This document shows positions 1 through 4,932 of a DNA stretch of 5,337 nt, one piece after another (the first letter of the stretch is position 1; the number at the start of each line of letters is the position of its first letter). Source of the stretch: Clostridia bacterium (GTDB lineage: Bacteria > Bacillota > Clostridia > Oscillospirales > Ruminococcaceae); contig QKDG01000112.1 of assembly GCA_003246805.1 (NCBI GenBank), positions 1-5,337 on the forward strand, given 5' to 3'. The translations under genes were made by a program, and so were the position numbers. The notes under the pieces are model-generated. The model did no database searches, was not told the origin of the DNA, and saw only the letters and a program-made list of their open reading frames with translations.

Positions 1-56
1 AAGCATAACAGCACAACAAAAGCCAATACCCTTTTAAACAAACGCTCACCTTGCAT
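1..56 (-). CDS. N-terminal fragment of a probable secreted peptidoglycan hydrolase or FtsEX partner
   Basis: Only the first 18 codons are inside the window; the gene continues past the left edge. The visible protein starts MQGERLFKRVLAFVVLLC: a short basic segment (R5, K8, R9) followed by a hydrophobic run, which is how a Sec signal peptide or N-terminal anchor begins. The ATG lies 16 bases after the ftsX stop codon and is preceded by a G-rich Shine-Dalgarno tract five bases upstream, so it is probably the last or next member of the ftsE-ftsX operon. In Gram-positive bacteria ftsEX is often followed by a secreted coiled-coil M23 (EnvC-like) or NlpC/P60 hydrolase, which the FtsEX complex activates at the septum or side wall. 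That identity rests on position alone. An S41 carboxy-terminal protease, another common neighbour, is possible. The existence of a gene here is fairly sure; its function is not. Confidence 0.6.
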   Translation of the reverse strand, partial: MQGERLFKRVLAFVVLLC

Positions 57-60
57 TTTT

Positions 61-68
61 ACCCCCCC
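61..68 (-). promoter_or_regulatory. Homopolymeric G-tract ribosome binding site
   Basis: On the minus strand the only Shine-Dalgarno candidate for the gene starting at 56 is a run of seven G followed by T, five bases before the ATG and just after the ftsX TGA (73-75). It would pair with the CC-rich anti-Shine-Dalgarno. The unbroken G7 is unlike the AGGAGG or GGAG sites of neighbouring genes. Confidence 0.55.
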
Positions 69-72
69 AGAC

Positions 73-978
73 TCACACTTTAAGGTGCTTGCGTGTACTT
101 GAAACAGTACCAAAAACACCAAGAACAACACCTGCAACCAGATAGCTTAAAGCAACGTAGCCGAAAATCTGGTTGAAGGGAACCAATGAAGAGCTGCCAA
201 GAAAAGTTTTTATAGATATATTTGAAGATAAGGTGTTAAACATAGCATTATAAACATACTGTGTAATCAAAAAGGCACCGCCGGCAGAAAGAACCCCAAG
301 TACCATACCCTCAATGAAAAACGGAAATCTGATAAAGTTGTTTGTTGCGCCAACATATTTCATGATATTAATTTCTTTTCTTCTTGCAAAAACACTCGAA
401 CGCGTGGTATTAGCAACAATTACTATACAAATAAATGCAAGTGAGAAAAGCAAAATGGATGAAATTAGCGTGCCTATTGACCGCAAATTGACAAGCAGGT
501 CGGCAAAATCAGTAGGAACCTTTACCGTTTCAACTCCCGCAAGGGATGCTATCGAGTCAGTTGTTTTTGTCATTAACGAAATGTCAGATACTCTGAGCTT
601 ATATGTATCAGGCAAAGGATTTGAATCAGAGTACTGAAAAAGTGACTGCTCCTCGGGGGACATATTCTCAGTCATCTGCTTCCATGCATCATCCTTAGCA
701 AAGAAGACAACATCGGAAATGTTTGATGTTGTTTTTAAACTGTTACCAAGTGCATTAATCTGATCTTCGGTCGCATTTTTATCAATGACAACAACAACCT
801 CGTTCTTTGCTTCAATATTACCGATAATTCTGTCGACATTATATGTAGTTAAAAGAGAAAGCCCAATCATCAGCAAAGATACAAGCATAATGCAAAAAGA
901 CGCAAAGGACATAAATTTGTTTTTGAAAATACCGTTTACGCCCTGCTTTAAAAGATAATTAAAACTGTTTAACTTCAT
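73..978 (-). CDS. ftsX: Cell division ABC transporter permease FtsX
   Basis: FtsX is the membrane subunit of the FtsEX complex. It turns ATP hydrolysis by FtsE into activation of a peptidoglycan hydrolase outside the cell, and does not transport a solute. The 301-residue protein has the family layout: a cytoplasmic N-terminus, TM1 at about 22-44, an extracellular domain at about 45-165 (with the conserved NPLPDTYKLRV-type segment near 120-130), then TM2 (about 168-190), TM3 (about 219-241) and TM4 (about 271-292). The hallmark cytoplasmic segment after TM2 is clear: RRKEINIMKYVGAT at 199-212, then FIRFPFFIEG. The start ATG has an excellent AGGAGG site (984-989) five bases upstream, lying inside the end of ftsE. 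The 20-base overlap with ftsE suggests translational coupling. Length and motifs are typical for a Gram-positive FtsX, and I see no defect. Confidence 0.96.
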   Translation of the reverse strand: MKLNSFNYLLKQGVNGIFKNKFMSFASFCIMLVSLLMIGLSLLTTYNVDRIIGNIEAKNEVVVVIDKNATEDQINALGNSLKTTSNISDVVFFAKDDAWKQMTENMSPEEQSLFQYSDSNPLPDTYKLRVSDISLMTKTTDSIASLAGVETVKVPTDFADLLVNLRSIGTLISSILLFSLAFICIVIVANTTRSSVFARRKEINIMKYVGATNNFIRFPFFIEGMVLGVLSAGGAFLITQYVYNAMFNTLSSNISIKTFLGSSSLVPFNQIFGYVALSYLVAGVVLGVFGTVSSTRKHLKV

Positions 979-1651
979 TACTGCCTCCTACTATTTCATC
1001 AAAGGCAATAGTGCCACCGTTAATATTAATAATTCTTCCGCCAAAATGCTTGACAAGGTTATGCTCGTGAGTAACCATAAGTACCGTTGTGCCACAGGCA
1101 TTTATGCCTTTAAAAAGCTCGACAATTTCAAAGGATAACGCAGGGTCAATATTCCCGGTAGGCTCGTCCGCTATGATAAGGTCAGGGTCGTTAACCAAAG
1201 CCCTTGCAAGAGCAACACGCTGCTGCTCACCACCAGAAAGCTCATCAGGATATTTTTTTGCCTTGTGTGATAATCCGACAAGGCTGATAACATAAGGAAC
1301 TCTGCTCCTTATGTATTTTAAAGGGGCATCAATTACCCTTAAAACAAAGGCAATATTATCATATACCGTCATAGTAGGAATAAGTCTGAAATCCTGGAAA
1401 ACCACACCGATAGTACGGCGCAGCTTAGGGACCTTACTCCTTTTCAGCTTTTTTAAATTAAAACCGTTTACATGAACCTCACCCGAGGTCGCCGCAACTT
1501 CATTAAGAAGAAGCTTTATCATTGTGCTTTTGCCTGCCCCAGAGCAGCCGACAATAAAAGCAAATTCACCGTCATTGATTTTTAGATTGACATCTGTCAG
1601 GGCATTAACACCACCCGGATAGGTAACGCTGACATCTTTAAGCTCAATCAT
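959..1651 (-). CDS. ftsE: Cell division ATP-binding protein FtsE
   Basis: FtsE is the cytoplasmic ATPase that pairs with FtsX to drive peptidoglycan hydrolase activation during division or elongation. The 230-residue protein has every ABC ATPase motif: Walker A GCSGAGKST (35-43, K41), Q-loop VVFQDFRLIP (Q86), signature LSGGEQ (138-143), Walker B LIIADEP with catalytic E163, D-loop GNID (166-169) and switch H195 in THEHN. The FQDFRL and EPTGNIDP wording is characteristic of FtsE within the ABC superfamily, and the adjacent ftsX confirms it. The ATG at 1651 is supported by AAGGCGGTG (1659-1667), one mismatch from the full anti-Shine-Dalgarno complement. The regulator gene ends 57 bases upstream with no hairpin-plus-T terminator between them, so both are probably on one transcript. 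The C-terminus runs 20 bases into ftsX. Confidence 0.97.
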   Translation of the reverse strand: MIELKDVSVTYPGGVNALTDVNLKINDGEFAFIVGCSGAGKSTMIKLLLNEVAATSGEVHVNGFNLKKLKRSKVPKLRRTIGVVFQDFRLIPTMTVYDNIAFVLRVIDAPLKYIRSRVPYVISLVGLSHKAKKYPDELSGGEQQRVALARALVNDPDLIIADEPTGNIDPALSFEIVELFKGINACGTTVLMVTHEHNLVKHFGGRIININGGTIAFDEIVGGSNEVKQF

Positions 1652-1708
1652 TTAATTACACCGCCTTTTTCAGAATTTTTATGCACTCAGGCGACGTATC
1701 CGGAAATC

Positions 1709-2794
1709 CTAAAACTTAACCGGATTTGCAGACAGGTATTTTTTAACCATAAGTGCAATTTTAAAAACAATAGCATGGTCAAATTCACGAAGGTCAAGTC
1801 CTGTCAATTTCTTAATCTTTTCAAGTCTGTAAACAAGGGTGTTTCTGTGAACGAAAAGCTTTCTTGATGTTTCAGAAACATTCAGATTGTTTTCAAAGAA
1901 TTTTTGTATAGTAAATAGTGTTTCGTGGTCAAGAGATTCGATAGAGCCTTTTTTGAAAACCTCACGTAAAAATGTGTCACACAATGTTGTTGGAAGATGA
2001 TAAATCAAACGCGCAATACCAAGATTCTCATAAGAAACAATAATTTTATCGGTGTCAAAAACCTTCCCTACTTCAAGAGCTATCTGAGCCTCTTTAAAAG
2101 AACGGGCAATATCCTTGATATTGTCAACGACAGTACCGATACCGACATTGATTCTCGCATAAAATTCACTGCTTAGAGTGTCAGAAATAGAGCGAGCAAG
2201 CTTTTCAAGGTCTTTTGAAGAAATGTTAGCCTTAACTTCTTTAACAAGCACAATGTCAGAATCGTTGATATTGAATACAAAGTCCTTGTTTTTGTCAGGG
2301 AAAAGATTCTGGATAACATCAAAAGATGACACATCGTTTGCCGATACACTTCTTATTAAAAGAATAACACGGCTTGTCTCAGTGTTAAAATGAAGTTCCC
2401 TTGCCTTGATAGCAACATCACCAGGCAAAACATTATCAAGAACAATGTTTTTAATAAAGTTATTTCTGTCATACTTTTCATCATAATACTGCTTGATGCT
2501 TGAAAGAGTGATAGACAAAATACTTGCATATTTTGCAGCAACTTCATCAGTGCCCTCAACGAAAACCGCATAATCCGGCTTGATGTGTGAGCCAAATGGC
2601 TTATAAGTGTAACCATCTCTTACAAAAATATCATGGGAATCATTTAAATCAAGTGAAACAAATTCGTTAGTCGAACCGATTTTGGATAAATCACTGCACG
2701 CTATTATAGAGGCAGCTTCATCAATTACACCGATAATGCAATCAATAGTATCCCTCATCTGGTGCACTACGCTTTGAAATAATCTGTTGGACAT
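1709..2794 (-). CDS. PucR/CdaR-family transcriptional regulator upstream of ftsEX
   Basis: This is a 361-residue DNA-binding regulator. The C-terminus is a PucR-type helix-turn-helix: about 305-326 contains NVSETSRKLFVHRNTLVYR, followed by LEKIKKLTGLDLREFDHAIVFKIAL, a strong match to the family's VHRNTL..RL.KI..LTG.D pattern. The middle (about 140-250) resembles the degenerate GGDEF-like domain of CdaR proteins (INVGIGTVVDNIKDIARSFKEA, then ALEVGKVF). The N-terminus (about 1-100), with IIACSDLSKIG near 30-40, recalls the sugar-diacid recognition domain, but its ligand is unknown. I chose the ATG at 2794 because GAGGGG (2801-2806) sits six bases before it. An in-frame ATG at 2815 would add seven residues but has only A/T-rich DNA upstream. 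It lies 57 bases ahead of ftsE on the same strand, suggesting control of the operon and of itself. Family assignment is firm; targets are inferred. Confidence 0.88.
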   Translation of the reverse strand: MSNRLFQSVVHQMRDTIDCIIGVIDEAASIIACSDLSKIGSTNEFVSLDLNDSHDIFVRDGYTYKPFGSHIKPDYAVFVEGTDEVAAKYASILSITLSSIKQYYDEKYDRNNFIKNIVLDNVLPGDVAIKARELHFNTETSRVILLIRSVSANDVSSFDVIQNLFPDKNKDFVFNINDSDIVLVKEVKANISSKDLEKLARSISDTLSSEFYARINVGIGTVVDNIKDIARSFKEAQIALEVGKVFDTDKIIVSYENLGIARLIYHLPTTLCDTFLREVFKKGSIESLDHETLFTIQKFFENNLNVSETSRKLFVHRNTLVYRLEKIKKLTGLDLREFDHAIVFKIALMVKKYLSANPVKF

Positions 2795-2828
2795 TGTTAT
2801 CCCCTCTTCTTGCATAATATATTTAACA

Positions 2829-2867
2829 AATATTTGCTAATTAATATTATAATACATAATATTTGCT
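2829..2867. repeat. Operator-like repeats over the regulator promoter
   Basis: The 10-bp sequence AATATTTGCT occurs twice in direct orientation (2829-2838 and 2858-2867; 29 bp from start to start), one copy in the -35/-10 spacer and one in the likely leader. Between and partly overlapping them is an 8-bp perfect inverted repeat, AATATTAT (2843-2850) and ATAATATT (2856-2863), covering the -10. The left copy also includes the palindrome CAAATATTTG (2827-2836). The arrangement suits binding of a dimeric repressor, perhaps the downstream PucR-type protein itself. The low base complexity makes chance repeats likely, so this is a candidate only. Confidence 0.35.
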
Positions 2868-2877
2868 TGTTTTGCAA
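2849..2877 (-). promoter_or_regulatory. Probable sigma-A promoter of the regulator-ftsEX operon
   Basis: Reading the minus strand, TTGCAA (2877-2872) is followed after 17 bases by TATTAT (2854-2849), a fair -35/-10 pair. A perfect TATAAT also lies at 2851-2846, but its spacing from the same -35 would be 20 bases. The predicted transcript starts near 2842, about 48 bases before the ATG at 2794. In such AT-rich DNA the -10 alone means little; the 17-base spacing and the position are the support. Confidence 0.5.
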
Positions 2878-3107
2878 GATTTTAAACACACATTTATATA
2901 ATTTTTTATAAGAAAAAGGCTAAAATTAATAATATCATTCAACCTATTACAAATTGTAACATATTCTGACGCTAATTGTTTGAACAAAAGATTAACAATA
3001 TCAGAAAAGATAGAAGTTTTGAAATATAATTATTAATTTATATAAAATAAGGCAATAATTTGAAAGATAAAATCAAAAATAATTAAAATATATTACAATT
3101 TAATTAC
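2878..3107. other. AT-rich non-coding gap between ptsH and the regulator
   Basis: Between the ptsH terminator and the regulator promoter lie about 230 bases of very AT-rich DNA. I see no open reading frame with a ribosome binding site and no GC-rich structured RNA. It holds two small dyads: TTACAA-A-TTGTAA (2947-2959) and TTGTT-TG-AACAA (2976-2987). It could be promoter-upstream or protein-binding DNA; nothing more can be supported. Confidence 0.6.
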
Positions 3108-3139
3108 AAATAAAAAAGAGCGTATATTATTACGCTCTC
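3108..3139 (-). terminator. Intrinsic terminator of ptsH
   Basis: On the minus strand an 8-bp perfect stem, AGAGCGTA (3138-3131) and TACGCTCT (3124-3117), encloses the six-base loop ATAATA. It can be extended by a G-U pair and runs directly into TTTTTTATTTG. It starts 21 bases after the ptsH stop codon. The stem and T-tract together make a convincing rho-independent terminator and isolate ptsH from the downstream regulator operon. Confidence 0.9.
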
Positions 3140-3159
3140 AGCTATATAAGCAAATGGTT

Positions 3160-3432
3160 CTATCTTGCGTCCTCGCTGAATCCGCTCTCAACAAGTTCTA
3201 TCAACCCATCAACAGCAAGCTGTTCGTCAGCGCCATCAGCAATTACGCGGATAGTTGTTCCACCAACAATACCAAGTGATAATATACCTAAAAGGCTTTT
3301 TGCATTTACTCTGCGGTCTTCCTTTTCAATCCATATTGAAGCCTTGAATTCATTAGCTTTTTGTATAAAAAAAGTTGCAGGGCGCGCATGCAAACCAACT
3401 TGGTTTTCTACTGTTACATCTTTAACGTACAT
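3160..3432 (-). CDS. ptsH: HPr phosphocarrier protein
   Basis: HPr is the small cytosolic protein that carries phosphate from enzyme I to sugar-specific EII proteins of the PTS. In Firmicutes it also acts as a carbon-status signal when HPr kinase phosphorylates Ser46. The 90-residue protein has the active-site segment GLHARPA with the histidine exactly at position 15, and the regulatory segment NAKSLLGILSLG with serine exactly at 46, so both phosphorylation sites are present. Having His15 argues against Crh, and having Ser46 argues against the Gram-negative type. I use the ATG at 3432, with GGAGAG (3440-3445) seven bases upstream. An in-frame TTG at 3447 would add five residues, lacks a good site and would spoil the canonical numbering. 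It is monocistronic, with its own promoter and terminator. Enzyme I and HPr kinase genes are not in view, so whether it serves transport, regulation or both is open. Confidence 0.94.
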   Translation of the reverse strand: MYVKDVTVENQVGLHARPATFFIQKANEFKASIWIEKEDRRVNAKSLLGILSLGIVGGTTIRVIADGADEQLAVDGLIELVESGFSEDAR

Positions 3433-3484
3433 AATAAAACTCTCCAATCATATCAGGTGTTAGAAAACAAAATAATTTAAACTT

Positions 3485-3513
3485 ATTATACAAGTTATCA
3501 TTTAGATAGTCAA
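3485..3513 (-). promoter_or_regulatory. Sigma-A promoter of ptsH
   Basis: On the minus strand TTGACT (3513-3508) and TATAAT (3490-3485) are separated by exactly 17 bases, one mismatch in total from the consensus. The expected start near 3478 gives a leader of about 46 bases before the ATG at 3432. This is the strongest promoter in the window and fits an abundant protein such as HPr. I saw no obvious CcpA cre site around it. Confidence 0.88.
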
Positions 3514-3570
3514 CTTAAAAGTAACATCAAGGGGATACAAAAGGGTTAAATCTGCTATTTGATGATTAGC

Positions 3571-3598
3571 GCACGGATAAACAGCCGGCTATTTGTGC
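3571..3598. repeat. Small GC-richer dyad between trmD and ptsH
   Basis: GCACGGATA (3571-3579) can pair with TATTTGTGC (3590-3598) around a 10-base loop, giving a nine-pair stem if the RNA is read from the plus strand (two G-U pairs). On the minus strand those two become A-C mismatches. The loop side also contains the palindrome AGCCGGCT (3583-3590). No T-tract follows in either direction, so it is not an obvious terminator. Its role is unknown. Confidence 0.35.
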
Positions 3599-3666
3599 AA
3601 CATTACTATAAGTTTTTAGCATTTATGATAAAAGTATCTAAATCTTAATTCATTATATGAAGATAA

Positions 3667-4407
3667 TCACAATTTGTTGTTTGATTTTTTTAGTTGTTCA
3701 ACTATGTCTTTCTCATTTTCAGATAAATTATTATAATTTAACAAATCAGGCCGTTTTTTCAGGGTGTTTTCAAGGGATTTTTCAAGCCGCCATTTTTTAA
3801 TATTTGCATGATGGCCAGACAACAATACTTCTGGTACCTTCATGCCCTCCCATTCTTCTGGTCGGGTATACTGCGGGTATTCAAGAAGTCCGTTAAAATG
3901 GCTCTCATCCTCATAGCAATCTGCCTTTGATAAAACGCCGTCAAGCATTCTCACTATTGCATCAACCAAAACAAGAGCAGGAAGTTCCCCGCCTGTCAGC
4001 ACATAGTCACCGATTGAGATTTCTTCATCAACTATTTTGTGAATAACTCTGTCGTCTACCCCTTCATAATGCCCACACAAAATAAATATACTGTCCTTTT
4101 GTGAAAGCTCAACAACCTTGCTTTGCCGTAGTGGTGTGCCCTGAGGGGACATGTATATGGTATACGGCTTCTCTCTCCCATTAGTGACGCTGTTAAAGCA
4201 GTTATATATTGGCTGTGCCTGCATCAGCATCCCCTGCCGCTCGCTGTATGGTGTATCGTCAACACGCCTGTGCTTATCCTCGGTATAGTCCCTTATATTG
4301 TGGCAGTTTACAGTAAAAATCTCTTTGTTCCTTGCTCTGCCTACAATACTCTCGGATAAATAAACCTCGCACATATCAGGGAACAGGGTTGCTATATCAA
4401 TCCTCAT
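3667..4407 (-). CDS. trmD: tRNA (guanine37-N1)-methyltransferase TrmD
   Basis: TrmD transfers a methyl group from S-adenosylmethionine to N1 of G37 in tRNAs with G36-G37, preventing +1 frameshifting. The 246-residue protein matches the SPOUT/trefoil-knot family end to end: MSPQG (86-90), CGHYEGVDDRVI (111-122), ISIGDYVLTGGELPA (130-144), arginine R153 corresponding to E. coli R154, and LLEYPQYTRP (174-183). Two sites differ from the usual pattern. The PYGGGxGM loop reads PYSERQGM (53-60), and the residue aligned with catalytic D169 of E. coli is E168, preceded by D167. The frame is otherwise intact, so this looks like a working gene rather than a pseudogene. I start at the ATG at 4407, with AAAGGA (4418-4423) ten bases upstream; the in-frame TTG at 4413 would add two residues. 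It overlaps rimM by 11 bases, a sign of coupling. rplS does not follow. Confidence 0.95.
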   Translation of the reverse strand: MRIDIATLFPDMCEVYLSESIVGRARNKEIFTVNCHNIRDYTEDKHRRVDDTPYSERQGMLMQAQPIYNCFNSVTNGREKPYTIYMSPQGTPLRQSKVVELSQKDSIFILCGHYEGVDDRVIHKIVDEEISIGDYVLTGGELPALVLVDAIVRMLDGVLSKADCYEDESHFNGLLEYPQYTRPEEWEGMKVPEVLLSGHHANIKKWRLEKSLENTLKKRPDLLNYNNLSENEKDIVEQLKKSNNKL

Positions 4408-4909
4408 CTTCAAAAAGTCCTTTCAAAGGCCGGATATACATAGCCTGTTCAGCAACATCCGTTTTGATTACAACATCAGGAATAGCCGGAACATAAAGCA
4501 TTTTACCGCTCTCTGTTTTAATATGATAAACATCATTCGCACCTGTTTCTGTTACATCACTCAGCTTTCCATAGCATTTTCCCGTATCATTATCAATAAC
4601 ATCCATGCCTATCAAGTCCTGAATAAAATAGCAACCCTCATCAAGAGAAACATCATCACGATTGATGAACAAAATCTGATTTCGTAACAAAACAGCCTGC
4701 TCGGGCGTGTCAATCCCTTCAATTTTAAGTATTGCCATGTTTTTAATTGTTTTTGCACTATCGATAATAATTTTTTTACTTCCGTTATTTATATAAAAAT
4801 CATCAAATTCACATAGAAATTCGGGGCTGTCGCACCAGGGCTGAACCTTGACTTCGCCCTTTATTCCATGGGTTGAAACTATTTTCCCTATTTCAAGATA
4901 TTGCTTCAA
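4397..4909 (-). CDS. rimM: Ribosome maturation factor RimM
   Basis: RimM binds ribosomal protein S19 in the 30S head and helps late small-subunit assembly and 16S rRNA processing. The 170-residue protein has the two expected domains. The N-terminal RimM barrel begins YLEIGKIVSTHGIKGEVKV (residues 4-22), and the C-terminal PRC-barrel starts near YFIQDLIGMDV (about 94-104) and contains NDVYHIK and LYVPAIPDVVI. Length is normal for the family. The start codon is TTG: the next in-frame ATG lies deep in the N-terminal domain, the homologous N-terminus begins only three residues after this TTG, and an AAGGGGA site precedes it. The upstream flavoprotein gene ends 23 bases before it with no terminator visible, so co-transcription is likely. 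I see no separate promoter in that gap. The C-terminal codons overlap trmD. Confidence 0.95.
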   Translation of the reverse strand: MKQYLEIGKIVSTHGIKGEVKVQPWCDSPEFLCEFDDFYINNGSKKIIIDSAKTIKNMAILKIEGIDTPEQAVLLRNQILFINRDDVSLDEGCYFIQDLIGMDVIDNDTGKCYGKLSDVTETGANDVYHIKTESGKMLYVPAIPDVVIKTDVAEQAMYIRPLKGLFEDED

Positions 4910-4916
4910 GAAAAAA

Positions 4917-4923
4917 TCCCCTT
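4917..4923 (-). promoter_or_regulatory. rimM: Ribosome binding site supporting the rimM TTG start
   Basis: On the minus strand AAGGGGA (4923-4917) stands seven bases before the TTG at 4909. It is the only Shine-Dalgarno-like element here and fixes the non-ATG start, in agreement with the family's conserved N-terminus. Confidence 0.75.
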
Positions 4924-4932
4924 TTTATAGAA

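Noticed and set aside
314..637. 107-codon plus-strand reading frame antisense to ftsX
   Set aside because: It lies entirely within the well-supported ftsX, has no recognisable domain and no good ribosome binding site; it is a shadow frame.
1089..1295. 68-codon plus-strand frame antisense to ftsE
   Set aside because: It is opposite the conserved signature and Walker B region of FtsE, so its openness comes from the codons of the real gene.
1652..1708. A separate ftsE promoter in the 57-base gap
   Set aside because: TGCATAAAA could be a poor extended -10, but no acceptable -35 lies at the right distance.
1698..1725. Inverted repeat ATCCGG/CCGGAT at the end of the regulator gene as a terminator
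   Set aside because: The stem is only 6 bp with a 16-base loop, partly inside the coding sequence, and no T-tract follows, so it does not support termination before ftsE.
2356..2616. 86-codon minus-strand frame within the regulator gene
   Set aside because: It is out of frame with the regulator, whose domains run continuously across it; the translation resembles no family.
3566..3622. 18-codon minus-strand frame in the same gap, with a faintly helix-turn-helix-like VAQIAGCLSVR ending
   Set aside because: It is very short, lacks a ribosome binding site, and a stop immediately precedes the ATG; the resemblance is too weak to call a gene or remnant.
3562..3648. 28-codon plus-strand frame in the trmD-ptsH gap, starting MISARINSRL
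   Set aside because: It has no Shine-Dalgarno site or promoter and no recognisable similarity; openness by chance is likely at this length.
3641..3663. TTCAT-TAT-ATGAA hairpin just after trmD as a terminator
   Set aside because: The stem is short and almost all A/T with no continuous T-run after it; it is too weak to call.
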